From the NCBI RefSeq assembly GCF_002443255.2, contig NW_019211457.1:51645725-51709724 (forward strand): 64,000 bases of DNA, written 5' to 3'. This document shows, piece after piece, positions 37,001 to 47,800 of this stretch. The stretch's first letter is position 1; each line of letters begins with the position of its first letter. The translations under genes and the position numbers were made by a program. The notes under the pieces were generated by a model, which searched no databases, was not told where the DNA came from, and worked only from the letters and a program-made list of their open reading frames with translations. The DNA is from Varroa destructor (taxonomy: Eukaryota; Arthropoda; Arachnida; Mesostigmata; Varroidae).

Positions 37001-38786
37001 TATCCAGCCCGGCACCACGATGAACGCTATCGTAAGCCACATTGTGAGCATCATTCCATGTGCTGCATGCACATACGCGACGTAGCAATCTGATATAACA
37101 TCGCCAATGACCGAAATGACGGCCAGTATCATAAACATCGCGTCCCACGGCGAATAGAGTAACGGGCCTCGCCACGCAGGTTTGTCACCAGAGTCCACTT
37201 CCGACTGTGCGGGTTTAAGACGAAGGCCATACCACTCAACATCCATGATAATGATGACAATGGCTATGGTGCTATTAAGTTTTTCTAAGCCGGCATAGTT
37301 TTGAGTTACACGTTTTTTCTGTTACTTCTTTCTCCGTGTCTCGATCGTGTAGATTTTAGCCTGCTGTACTCTTTTGCATCGTTGCTAACCGCTGACTACT
37401 GCTACTGAACATCACATCAGGATGTTTAGTTAACTGCGTTTGCGCTCTCCAAAGCAACACATCTAAATAATAGCGGGTAGCCTTTGCTGAGATTTGACAC
37501 AACAATACCGTTTCATAAACAAATTATTTTTCAATGATCGTTGTTAGCGGCGTAGATACGCGATCTGATTAAGCCATTTTTAAGCGGCACCAATAGTAAT
37601 AACGATTACAGCCAACGATGTTGGAAAATATTGGACATTACACGCTTCTTCCTACCGTATCTCTGAGACAAGCACACAACAGAAAACTACTGCATTGGTT
37701 AGGTGGGCTGTCTAGCGGTGGGGAAAGAGACAGCGGCTATCATGATACAAGCACCATGGCTACTATTATTTCGACTGCCTCCTCGACTCCTCTTGTCTGA
37801 ATCTACTATCTTGCTGTTGTGTCCATCGCCCATCGTCCATGTTCGACGCATGATGACCCACAATGTGTTCAATGCGGCTGGCGGCCGGGCGAGCACCTAC
37901 TGACTGCATGGCTCGGTCGCAACCGTGAAGCCCTGTATGCCTCATGAGAGAGCAGTTCAACACAGAGGACGAAGACCGATTCCGAGCGCAGCAGCCGAAG
38001 TAGCCCAAGCAGACAGCGCCGGAAGACGATAACACAATGTCTTAAGTGGGGGGTGCAGCCAGAGTCTCTTTCGTGCGTAGTGGATTAGTTTCTGACATTT
38101 AGCTGTCCCATCTGATCTCTGGAAGAGCCACGCTGTTTGTTCCTGACAGGCACATAATGTACCAGACCAAAAAGGTCAATATATAAAAAATAACAAACGC
38201 TTATTATATATTATTGAGAATAAATTATTCACAAAAGCAAACAAATAACAAAAAGGCTAGGATATCCCCTGAGGCTATGGGGAATGACCGTATGAAATTA
38301 TTAATGAACCCTAAAACTACCTAGTCTTGGTAGTCGGATTGTACCTGGTACAAATTTTTTGAATCAGAGTGATAGATACAACCACTGAAAATGAATTACG
38401 TATATAATAACTGCGATTTTATAGGTGAACTTGATAAGGACAAAGGAAACTGATAAAGAGGAGTAAAAGATTAGGCTAATCGTTCATATAATAATTATTA
38501 TACCTCATTAAAGCGTTACTCAAAGTTCGTTCACATTTTGCTATTAAACAATTATTAGCAGTTTGCCGATAATAATGCCTGCATTCATGATAACTGCTTA
38601 AGTATACACTCACTATGGTTTCGCCTTTGAGATATGTGTTTATTGTTAAAATTCTGTCAAACTGTTGTTTTCACCACCTACCTCTTGATCGCTTTCGTGA
38701 AAGAGCTTCTGCACAACCCATTGTGACAAAGAGGGCACAAATGCGTAGAACAGACCGCAAAGTGTCACGAACCAAAAGTACAGCAT
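31062..38786 (-). CDS. GET1: Guided entry of tail-anchored proteins factor 1 (WRB)
   Basis: ER membrane subunit that, with CAML, receives tail-anchored proteins from GET3/TRC40. Exons in transcript order are 38682-38786, 32038-32270 and 31062-31320, giving 198 residues. Exon 1 encodes the first membrane segment and the [18 protein letters not shown] start of the cytosolic loop, like PSFSSFMSRVLQKDAEQE of WRB. Exon 2 carries the coiled coil with the signature [20 protein letters not shown], then [13 protein letters not shown], and the second membrane segment. Exon 3 has the [12 protein letters not shown] loop and the third segment. The last 40 residues after VISYF are a hydrophilic tail longer than in vertebrates. 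Intron 1 is 6.4 kb and houses SNRPE and an XK-related gene. Confidence 0.9.
32990..33944 (+). CDS. SNRPE: Small nuclear ribonucleoprotein E (SmE)
   Basis: Core Sm-ring protein of spliceosomal snRNPs. Exons 32990-33128 and 33808-33944 join in phase 1 to 91 residues, the normal SmE length. The N-terminal block [20 protein letters not shown] is essentially identical to animal SmE. It is followed by [34 protein letters not shown] (Sm1) and [13 protein letters not shown] (Sm2). The donor is GTAAGT and the acceptor ATTCCTCAG. The gene lies on the plus strand inside GET1 intron 1, so the two transcripts are antisense. Its 679-nt intron contains a long hairpin at 33559-33668. A candidate poly(A) signal is at 34210. 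Confidence 0.96.
33559..33668 (+). repeat. 110-nt imperfect foldback in the SNRPE intron
   Basis: Arms 33559-33605 and 33623-33668 pair over about 46 bp around a 17-nt loop. Differences from perfect complementarity are three G-U wobbles (as read on the plus strand), three mismatches and one bulged base. The outer arm begins TTTTCATCAAGTTGATGA. The element sits in the sense orientation of the SNRPE intron. It resembles a pri-miRNA or a miniature foldback transposon; the sequence alone does not decide. Confidence 0.75.
33945..36073. other. GET1 intron 1 between SNRPE and the XK-related gene
   Basis: Convergent 3' flanks of SNRPE and the XK-related gene. The DNA is very AT-rich with short (TA)n runs (about 35217-35230). 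The open frames at 34580, 35367 and 35646 have no recognisable content. Confidence 0.5.
34210..34215 (+). terminator. Candidate poly(A) signal of SNRPE
   Basis: AATAAA 266 nt downstream of the SNRPE stop codon. Confidence 0.45.
36074..37246 (-). CDS. XK-related protein (Xkr family), intronless, nested
   Basis: Multi-pass membrane protein of the XK/Xkr family, whose members include caspase-activated phospholipid scramblases and amino-acid-transporter partners. One exon, 390 residues, ATG at 37244-37246. The family hallmarks are an N-terminal [20 protein letters not shown] helix, the [11 protein letters not shown] motif (about 166-175), and about eight to ten hydrophobic segments to the C-terminus. 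I see no obvious caspase site in the short tail after the last segment, so apoptotic activation cannot be inferred. It lies in GET1 intron 1 on the same strand as GET1. It must therefore use its own promoter and 3' end inside another pre-mRNA. Which Xkr it corresponds to is not resolved. Confidence 0.85.
   Translation of the reverse strand: MDVEWYGLRLKPAQSEVDSGDKPAWRGPLLYSPWDAMFMILAVISVIGDVISDCYVAYVHAAHGMMLTMWLTIAFIVVPGWISTCASLLLIMQDRENRVKSQWSCKWLVVFHVLPLVLVPHYISSLQFALKSQQECRSRPERQMYYYQMLWEDYDASYLRLIEAFLEAAPQLLLQAVLVLIFYNEVKDEPSHYWPQLVIPMIFSLFSLSYAVVCYKRSLRIAQNAKRLSFAGTITLLCSQMSLVASRLIVLALFISVAPVEVTVVAILTRLLFNATWLSLFQFRHVASVAENVILRIILSVIYLFTYLDLCDGQTGRRQIVHHVAAVVDCGVLLALYALYAIHLNVYCVVAAICLYPLGLMLLVSYYCKCHPTSMSDGVHFIEAPTVPHS
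37247..38681 (-). promoter_or_regulatory. Upstream region of the XK-related gene within GET1 intron 1
   Basis: A GC-richer block around 37680-38040, within otherwise AT-rich intron, probably contains the promoter and 5' UTR of the XK-related gene. Overlapping open frames there on both strands lack domains. From 38050 to 38681 the sequence is plain AT-rich intron. Confidence 0.3.
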
Positions 38787-38885
38787 AGTGATTTGAGAAT
38801 CGACGTGCACTCTTCTTCTATCGCTACCAGAACAATTAACTCTACGACACGCCGTTATTCGCAAGCGCCGCGCAATAAGGCAATA

Positions 38886-38890
<5 letters not shown>

Positions 38891-38914
<24 letters not shown>
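38891..38914. repeat. Poly(A) tract, 24 A
   Basis: An uninterrupted run of 24 A, about 105 bp upstream of the GET1 ATG on the plus strand (a T tract for GET1 transcription). It may be a nucleosome-excluding promoter element or the tail of a retroposed sequence. Confidence 0.9.
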
Positions 38915-38916
<2 letters not shown>

Positions 38917-40623
38917 TTTTCTGTATACGCGCAAATCACGGAAGGTAAAAGGTCACGCCGGTAACCGCTGTTTTGCTGGCTTTCTTCTACCAGCGATTCG
39001 GATAGAGAAGGCAGTTGGGATTCTATATGAATCCAAAGAAGGCTGATCTTCAATTTGTATCCTAATGTCGCACGAGGGAAGCTGCGCCTTCGTCGGTGCT
39101 TTCTCTGTTGGCAGACGTCTTCGTTCCAGAGGTAATCACCTCCACGCAATACAAAATCAACTAGGTCGCGCCGTAGCTGACTCACCTCGCTATGCCACCG
39201 ACTGAATGTGTTGAGCTGAACTGCTGATAGGGTAACACCACGGTATTATTGTTGTTGTTATTATTGCTGTTGTTACTGTTATGATGGTCTTTTCTCTGAG
39301 AGGCGGTTTCGTGTGCTCCAGCAGTAGCTACTACACTATCATCAAACAAAAATAGAGCGCTTGCTCTTTACACACAGATGATTCGCTACAGGTAGGCGGC
39401 CAGCATTAACACAGTATTTAAAGAGTGACGACATCGGCAGCGGCCGCAGACACGAGAGGGCAAATTGAACAATTATGATGTGAGTTAGAAGCAACGAAAA
39501 GGAAATGTTGTCGTCTGTGTCAGCTGGGTGCGATGGAGTGATGGCGCGAATTTCAAAAGGCACAAAGATACAGAGCTGATATGACTGCGCACTGTTGAAA
39601 TTTGAGTATCTCCTATAAAGCCTGTAAAGCTATAAATCTGAACACTGTGGTGTATTATTGTATGAGCTGTCATTATGCTATACAGCTGCCATTACGGCTA
39701 AAGGGAGGACCGCACGTGACTGCAGTTCAGTTAGTACACTATGGAGAAGCACTAAGAATATATTGGAGTACACTGCGTAGAATTATGATATTTATGGTTC
39801 CTTTATCTGGATTTTATTAGTTACTTGTATGTTATGTAGTTATAAAGTACACATGATGGTAATACGTCATCTGTGGACAATCGTTCTGTTCGGCAATATG
39901 TGTAATCGTAAGTTTTTTTGAGCAACAGGAAAAGCTTGAATACTATATCCAAAGATGTATATAAGTTCAATTGGCTTCAATAATCGAGATTTTCAATTTT
40001 TTAAAAGGTACCAGCATGTAAGTGGCGTCCTTTATTACCCGTGGAAGCTTTTAGGTACTCTCACATGTTTAATGTGAGATAAAAATATATATAAGGGTAT
40101 ATATATATACATATATATATAATAAGAAAATATATAAGGATATAATGAAGTGCTTTCATTTAACAACGGTCTCAACAAGATTTCGGTGCTTAGTTCGCTT
40201 TTTATCATCCGGGGCCAGACATATCATCACACGTCTTTATGTGGCTATTTCATGTCATCTGACAGTTTAAACTATTTACGCCATCAATTAATTGTAAAAT
40301 ATATAATTGTCAGGCGCATATGTGCACGAAGTATCAGCTTATCAATGTCAGACAATATACATTACCGATACTACTGATGATAATAAGAAACCACAGTTGT
40401 AACAAACTCCAAACCAGCGTTTACCAGCGTGTTTTAGTCATGCTACAGGTAGCATTCTAAGTACTTTTCATATCCTTACAAGTGCTTGGAAAACTTTGAA
40501 TCATTTTTGCGCTAATTAAATTCCCATTAATTCTAGTATTGTTGCATCGTACACACTTCTAAAACTTCGCAGTTTGCTCATGTGATGCACTTAACCACGA
40601 ACTGCCTTGTAACAGATAACAGA

Positions 40624-40648
40624 ATATATATATATATATATATATATT
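40624..40648. repeat. (TA)n microsatellite
   Basis: About 12 TA units. Confidence 0.9.
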
Positions 40649-41651
40649 CCGGTACTCACTTTATTTTAAATCAAACTAAATTTGAGCGTCTCTGGAAAAT
40701 AGGAAGCCACAAATTATATTAAGGCCGTAAGATCCGTATAAACGTCATTACTTACAAGCCTGCCTGGTAAAAGAGAGCGATATTTTAGCAAATTATTTAT
40801 TAGCAAATTACTTTTCGTACCGAGCAAAGTTCAAGATACGAAAGATACTTAAGAAATATTATATGTATGAGATTTATTATTACCACGATCTCTCAGATGT
40901 ATCAGGTCAGATGTCAGGTTACACTGACGCAGAATGCAGTGCGCAGCCATTACCATTACCATACGTCTAGGGTTAGTATGCTCGGCTTCAATTTGAAGTC
41001 TAACCCGAATTATCTAGATTAAAATTATATCGCTGTTCAAGCATTATAAAAATGAGCGATAACATAACAAGAGTTAATTGTCATTTTAAGCGTTTTTTCT
41101 CATATTTGTTGTAGTAACAGTCTTTGATGAAAGAACACTTGCGAGCTTTGTTATTGGTACTAAGTAAGTTTCTCTATTGGTAGAATTTCCAGAACAGAGC
41201 TTGCTTTACAGCGTCCGGTCTTAGAGACCTATACGACACTGCTACGAAAAGTGCCCTAAGATGCGCATGCTTGGCCTGGTGGCCGTTTATTATAGGCTTG
41301 GTTAACATTTGAGATACCTTCGCTCCGTTGGTGGCAGCTCCAGTGGTATAGCTCAATGACTGGCGTCCTGTTTGCAGATATCGCTATTCAATCATATTTG
41401 TTACGGTATATCTACAACACCTTTCTTTCGTTGTCTTGGTTGCTGAGCATTCTTTGTCTCTGCTGTTATTTTTACTTTCTTCATTTTCAGCAAACTCATA
41501 AGTTCAGTGATTGTTCGCGTTGTTATTTTTCTCTATATATGCGGTGTTGCTAAGCCTGTTCAACGCATACAATGAAATCATTGGCAACGGTCAGTTTAGA
41601 GAGGTTCTTCTACATTTAAGCGCCGTCGCCACGCGTGCGGTTATAAGTTCA

Positions 41652-41700
41652 AGCGACTGGTTCAAACCTGTGAACGTTTGACAGGTTTGAACCAGTCGCT
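41652..41700. repeat. Perfect hairpin, 20-bp arms, 9-nt loop
   Basis: AGCGACTGGTTCAAACCTGT (41652-41671) is the exact reverse complement of 41681-41700, around loop GAACGTTTG. The arm contains GGTTCAAACC, which resembles a tRNA B box. The arms are GC-balanced, unlike the surrounding AT-rich DNA. Confidence 0.9.
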
Positions 41701-43477
41701 AGTCCGACGGCCTAAATTGATTCAACAGGGACTACAACTGATCACGATTTGTTCGTTTCACGAGTGTTCGATTTCACACTAAAGAAAAAATGAACAATGG
41801 CCTAATACGGTTAGTTTTTCATCGCGAGTTCAGTTGAAAAGGTGACTAACCCTCTCCGTGAAGTCGCGTCAAAACTATCGATTCTCGAATACAAGCGATG
41901 TCAAATGTCTACCATTAACAAGCAAATATATGCAGGTATATAACATGCTTGTTACAAAAACTGCGTAGCTATGTTCTAAGGACGATTTGTTCAAGGTTTG
42001 AACAACATTTGTTCCAATCTGATCCTTTTAGAATACACACAATAGGTTTTTTGTTTGTTGAGAATACCCTCCTGTTTTTCCGTGTACAAACAAACTCAAA
42101 TTCTTACTTGGTGTATACAGTTCCGGGTGTTTTTCTTTTTAAATCCTTCGTCGTTAACAGAACGCCGCTCTTTTCTTATTTGCTCTTGTCTGTAATTACA
42201 CTCGCATGCTATACGGTACCGATCGTCTTGCTAGTAACGTAAAATGACTAGAAAGTACAGATAGTAACACTGGAAAGGTCCCTCCGTTCAACTGTTAGCA
42301 GGAGTCAGTGATACGTTCGATAAAAATATAGTCAGCAAAAATTCATCAGGGAAGTCAATTCTCTGCCAGAATCATAATCTTTTGAGAAAACCAGCCATCA
42401 GATTCCTGTGAAAATATTCAATATGCAATGCCACGTTTCAATTATTATAATTTATTAACTTTTTTACACACAATTTGACGACGTTCCCTACGCGCCCTAT
42501 TTTTGAAAACTTTGAAAATAGGACAATAAGAATATGATTCAGATATGTATTAAGCGCTTCAGTTAAATGGTAATTTGTTCACCTCTATTAGGTACACGCA
42601 GCCAGGTTCCTTAAAAAAGTGTGTTTGAAAGAAAGTGTTCAGCAGCTTCCCTGATAGGTGCATTCCCACTTGCGTTTCTCTGCTTATTCAACCTTCCTTG
42701 TTTTCTCTTAAAGGCTCGAATATTGTGCTGTTAGCACTGCGTGCTATGCTTTTTGCCGAGTGATTGATTTGTATTTTTATCGATAGCAAGACCTTTTTAT
42801 TTATACAATCTTAATATACCTATTAGTTTATATAACGCCAATGTAATTCTTTATGCTCATGAGTTGTTCAAGTCATCGCTTCAAAAACAAATGCCGACAT
42901 AAAATTACTACTAAAATTTGTGCAGGATAATATGAATCGATTCCCTAGAATTTTGCCTCAACTCACAGACGCTGCTTCTTAAATTTCTTGAGAGTTCTTG
43001 GAGAGTTCTTGCGGCTACTATATACGTATACTGTTTTAAAATGTTTTCCTTTTTTTCGAGTTTTATATTTAATATTGCCTTACACAACACTTAACTACGA
43101 TATTTTTATATATTTAAGACATTTATTTATGTTTACGTATACCCCTATTATATAACAATAGTGAGAACAGTTACAAATATATCATTGTTCAAAGGCAAAT
43201 TCCACCATTAATATTCATAAAGCAATAACCATGCAATTTGTCGACCAAAACCTACTCGGTATCATTATGTGCTTAGAAACAAAATGGCTTCATAATGTAG
43301 CAGGTTCGTTTGATAGCACTATTATGCTCTTATTTTTAAATGTTATCGAATAGTAATGTAATCACAAATGACATACGTACTAGTTACAGTAAAGTGAGGA
43401 TCTCTAACAGCCTATAGAAATGGGCGCCTGGGCGTTGCTACAGCTGTTGACCCGATTTGAGCTTCCATATTCCAATT

Positions 43478-44824
43478 CTACCTTAAAGGAGGACTCATTA
43501 TTGGCATAGACTTTGAAAAATTAAGGAATCGCTCGATAATGCCCTTCAGACCAGGATAGGTTGCGATATTGTTATGCCCATAGTTATGCGATGCCTTAAA
43601 CGAGATGAAGATCACTGGTCCACTGGCTGGATCATCTTTTCGGGCCGAAACTAAAGCGCTATGCAGAAGTTTGCCGTGGCCGATTGGTACGACATTATCA
43701 TCCTCAGAGTGTAACATCAGTATGGGTAATGAGGGTTGAAGTTTGTTCGCCTGTTTTACACTGTCGAACATTGTCGCAGGATCGGACATTATACTGTCGG
43801 GCACCAAAGCATTGAAACAAGGCATCCACTGCCACAGCTTAGAATATGGAGTGACCTTAGATACAGTACCAAGGTTGTCAAAGGCAGATTCTAAAACGAC
43901 TGCAAACGGACTGTCATTCATCTTCTTCAGTTGAGCTAGCAAGTATAACGCAATTGACGAACCAAGCGAATGGCCCCAAACAATTATCTTCTGCGAAGGT
44001 ATAATGGCTCGAATGCTTTTGTAAACTGCTAGAGTATCCCTAACAACACCTTCAAGTGAAGGCGTTACATCTGTTGAGTCCCCAAATCCTCTGAAATCAA
44101 ACGTTACGACATGCAACTTCGCGCTAGCTGAGAGGACTTTCAGCGTGTTCACACGGGCTGCGCTTTTCCGGTCCCCCGAAACCCCATGAATATAGAGGGC
44201 CGTCATCGGAGTGCCAAGAAACACGGTTCTATTCAGACTGCATGGTAATGCGTGGGATTGAACGTACCACGTTCCGAGTCGGATGCCCTGGTCCGAGGAA
44301 ACATAGAAATTTTGTGAGCAATTTATGCCGAGAGATTCCGGGTCGGAAAATGATCCGGTAGACGCCCCACTGAACGTTCTGAATACCATTTTTCGGCGGA
44401 ACTTAGTTGACCAGTAGAACAGGCATGGGATGACGACATAGAGAGCAAAGAGGGCAAAAACGAATAGTAGACCAGCTATACCTAACACAATTTTAATACA
44501 ACACAAGCCCCATTTCTTTCTCCAATCCGCTTGAAGCGAATCGTCTGACTGAGCCGACGATATTTGCAAGTTCCCTTCTGCCGATGGTACTACATCATCG
44601 CTGGGTAAAGTTATAATATCCTGTTTCGCACCGTTGATTTGAGATGAATTTTTAGCTTGCTGATCAGGCTGTTCAACTTGATCAGAAGTATCCTCACAAT
44701 CACTGCCCTTCTCGTCAACGTGCTGATTTGGATCTTTCATTTGCTTGTTGGTGAAATCGTTAATGGTGCTGAATTGGTCTGTGAATGTCTCCTCTGATGA
44801 CTGACCGTCGACAGAATTGATCAT
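43478..44824 (-). CDS. ABHD12-like serine hydrolase (lysophosphatidylserine lipase type), intronless
   Basis: Alpha/beta hydrolase with one N-terminal membrane segment, 448 residues, single exon. ATG at 44822-44824 is the first in frame after an upstream TAA. Residues 1-105 form an acidic, Gln/Ser-rich cytosolic tail. A membrane segment spans about 111-137. An NCSQNFYVSSDQGIRLGTWY strand resembles the ABHD12 block before the hydrolase core. Core motifs: HG at 213-214 (YIHGVSGD), the nucleophile elbow GHSLGSS with Ser286, acid in SEDDNVVP (Asp375/376), and His417 in NYGHNNIATYPGL, which matches the C-terminal ABHD12 pattern. ABHD12 hydrolyses lysophosphatidylserine at the ER. Family assignment is good, but ABHD12 versus a lineage-specific paralogue is undecided. 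Lack of introns contrasts with most neighbours. Confidence 0.82.
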   Translation of the reverse strand: MINSVDGQSSEETFTDQFSTINDFTNKQMKDPNQHVDEKGSDCEDTSDQVEQPDQQAKNSSQINGAKQDIITLPSDDVVPSAEGNLQISSAQSDDSLQADWRKKWGLCCIKIVLGIAGLLFVFALFALYVVIPCLFYWSTKFRRKMVFRTFSGASTGSFSDPESLGINCSQNFYVSSDQGIRLGTWYVQSHALPCSLNRTVFLGTPMTALYIHGVSGDRKSAARVNTLKVLSASAKLHVVTFDFRGFGDSTDVTPSLEGVVRDTLAVYKSIRAIIPSQKIIVWGHSLGSSIALYLLAQLKKMNDSPFAVVLESAFDNLGTVSKVTPYSKLWQWMPCFNALVPDSIMSDPATMFDSVKQANKLQPSLPILMLHSEDDNVVPIGHGKLLHSALVSARKDDPASGPVIFISFKASHNYGHNNIATYPGLKGIIERFLNFSKSMPIMSPPLR

Positions 44825-47800
44825 GCAATACAATAGATTCTGCAGAAGCTTTTTTCTGGCAGAACTTAATTTTTTTGACTCTTATTTGTCGCCAGTGATC
44901 AGTCGCACCTAATGCTAAACAATCTCCGTTTTCTTTTGGATTTAACTCGTCTAACATTTTTGGCGATGCCTGTTTTTTTTTCGGAAATTTTTTTTTTCTC
45001 GTTGCTGTTGGTCCATTCTTATTCCGTTTTCTTTCGCAAGTCCTGCGTCACGTGTGGCAGTAGTCCGCTCTTTCCACTAGAAGTGGAAATGAAAGCTATA
45101 AGCGTTCTCTATGTCAAAATTTGTATGAGTTTACGTATAGTTCGCACAGTAGTGGTGGGCTTGAACCTGCGACCACTGATTTCCTATATATAAGTCTAGT
45201 GTCCACGTTCGCAAATAGAAGTTCTATTTGCGTAACCATATGAACAAAATTAACAGGTAGTAACACACATTCTTTTAAATCTTCCGGTGCGCCACACGAA
45301 TAGTTCAGTGGGACTTAGTTGCGTTATAATAAACAACGGTCAGATAACGTGAACCCAAAAAAATGAATCTACCACAATTTGAAGACTTCCTGCTGCCACC
45401 TCGTCCATATTGATATATAACCACGGGACACATTGACTAAGAATAATCTAAATTGACAATATCGTCTTTACAGTAAACTGTTTCATTGCGGATACAGAGG
45501 ACAGCCGGATCTTTGTGTTTACTGATTTTGTCTGTTTCTATAAGAGATTGTGAATGCTATAGGTATCAGCTAGCTAACTTACTTCAAACAGGTCGCCAGA
45601 TCCACCTACCTTGGTCATTTCAACTTGTTTATTTAGGCATCATTTCATACAAAACGCGTAAGAAAGGTGTATATACACAGAAAATCACAGATAGATCTAG
45701 GAAATAGAAAGGATATCATCCTTTGGATGGCTAGATAAGTTGTCAAGCATGGATACAACGCTTGTGTACTGCTAAAAAAAAAAAAAAGAACAAAACACGG
45801 AAACGCAATAGCTTCATCTCTGAAAAATATAAATAAAATCGTCCGTTACATCTGTAGTGTAAGCGGATATTAGATTCACATAAACTTTAGCGCTATTGAG
45901 TATATTGGTCACATTTTAAACAGACGGGAATATTTCAAATCGTAAAATGTTTGGAGATTAAACGAGATATGAAGCGTTTTGACCACAACTGACCATAGCT
46001 ATCAGCGCATGAGGAATATACATTTATAGGGAACATAAAAATAATTGGGATACGATTTCCATTGCGGAAAACGCAACTGGTTTAGACGCATCGCTGCACT
46101 TTCATCATAGAGTCACATGAGACTCGGCTGACGACAATGTAAATTATAGTAAAATGAGCAGTATATGCTAGATCAAGGTAAAAACGGCTCAGCAGGCCAG
46201 TTCTGAAAATGTTTAAAGAAGCTACTCTGCAGCTATAAGTTTATATTAATAAAAGAGCCAGCAAAAACAGGTCGACTAGAACTCCATTTGGTGTTTGTTG
46301 ACATATCAGAGAGTAAAACCGGACTGCTTTTTCAGACTTTATTTGATTGACTGTTATGTAAGCAAGTTGGGTATCACAAACGGGGGCCCCATGAGAGCCA
46401 TACAAGATATAACATGAATATGGAAGTGATATCTGAAGCTTGAAAAGCTTGTGTACCCCACAAAAGCTTTTTGAATTTATTTTTTCCCTTAGCACAGTGA
46501 TACCCTGTAGCACAGTAAGTCTTGGAACAGCTGGAAATGAGTTCATGATTACGCTTGTCCAGCAGCCTCATATTGTTTCACATCGTTGACTCTGCCTTAC
46601 GACACGATCATATTTAGACTGTTCGACAAATCACAACGGCAGAATGGTCCACATAACGCATAATGCAAATTATTACCATGAAACGATGCCCCAAACACTT
46701 ATGAAGAATGATTATAAAGTAGTATGATATTACTAAGCAGGGCAAACCCCTAAAATTAGCGTGATAAGGATATATACTTTCAATTTGATTGCAGTCCTTG
46801 TGACCTTGCAGTAAAGGTAATTTTATTTAATTAGTTAGACACATGCATAGAGCTGTTCTATCACAGAAATTAAGGCAAAAAAAAACGTACAAGAGATACA
46901 ATAAACAATCTAAAGAAAACTGCAGTGTGTACAATATTATCGAAGGCAATTTCCTCGGTTCATTTGCTAGCTGCTGGTATGTTCTGCGCTCGGATAGTTA
47001 TAGCTGACTTTCTATTGTACGTGTATCAGGCTTTTGTTGTGTAGATTAAATAACTACATTCAGCAATTATTAACGTATACTAATTTACTAGATTTAAGCA
47101 CCTCATTTTCGACGTTTCCTTATTATACTATTTACACCCAGATCTACGTAGCACGGATGTACCATTTTTGCATTCAGTCGTAGTCAAAATAAATGAGATA
47201 TTTTATTGTAGGTTCTTAAGTAGGTTGCCTTCCATTGGCCTGCTATACTGCTATCTCTTCTCCGTTCAACGATAAACGTAATAGCAGCGTAGTGTGGGTA
47301 TTTAGCCTCTTGAGAACCATCTCTTCTCATACGAATATTATTTTCCACTTTCCTCCTTAGTTTTTTTTTTTTTTTTTATTATTTTACTTGAATTAATGAA
47401 GCACATAATAAACTAAGACGAAAATGTGAGATTTTTGAACGTAAGTTTGTAAGTCTGGAACAAGACGGCTTTGTGAGCCGTGCAGCTATAGTTCACTGAA
47501 TTGACCTTCTCATTCAGTAGGTAGATCTGACGCAAGTTTAATAATAGCACTCAGTAATCGTACTTCATCTAACATACTTTACATGGCACAACTTTAGATC
47601 GTAAATCAAACTACGGAGCCTTTTAAATTGCACGTTTTCACCCAGGATTCTGTATCATTTCATTATGCTATATAGAGCAGTACAGTTATTTAATTATGTA
47701 TACGCAACGTCGTTAGATATCTTAAATATACACACAATTTTCATATGCTGAAATGGACATTTTAAAACGTTTACGAATTTTGATTGGCACAAACTCGTAC

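Larger units (their letters stand above)
38787..43477. other. Intergenic region between GET1 and the ABHD12-like gene
   Basis: The GET1 upstream region (38787-39600) is richer in GC, with a (TTG/TTA) triplet run near 39243-39280. The rest is AT-rich with a (TA)n run (40624-40648) and a mixed TA-rich stretch (40080-40140). A 49-nt perfect hairpin lies at 41652-41700. No gene was recognised. Confidence 0.5.

Noticed and set aside
41949..42242. 97-codon hydrophobic plus-strand open frame
   Set aside because: T-rich composition gives Phe/Leu/Val runs; no motif, conservation evidence or gene context.
45155..45215. tRNA gene on the minus strand (CAGGTTCAAGCCC resembling a T arm)
   Set aside because: The anticodon stem does not pair, no A box or acceptor stem was found, and the T stem is mismatched. 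At best it is a tRNA-derived repeat scrap.
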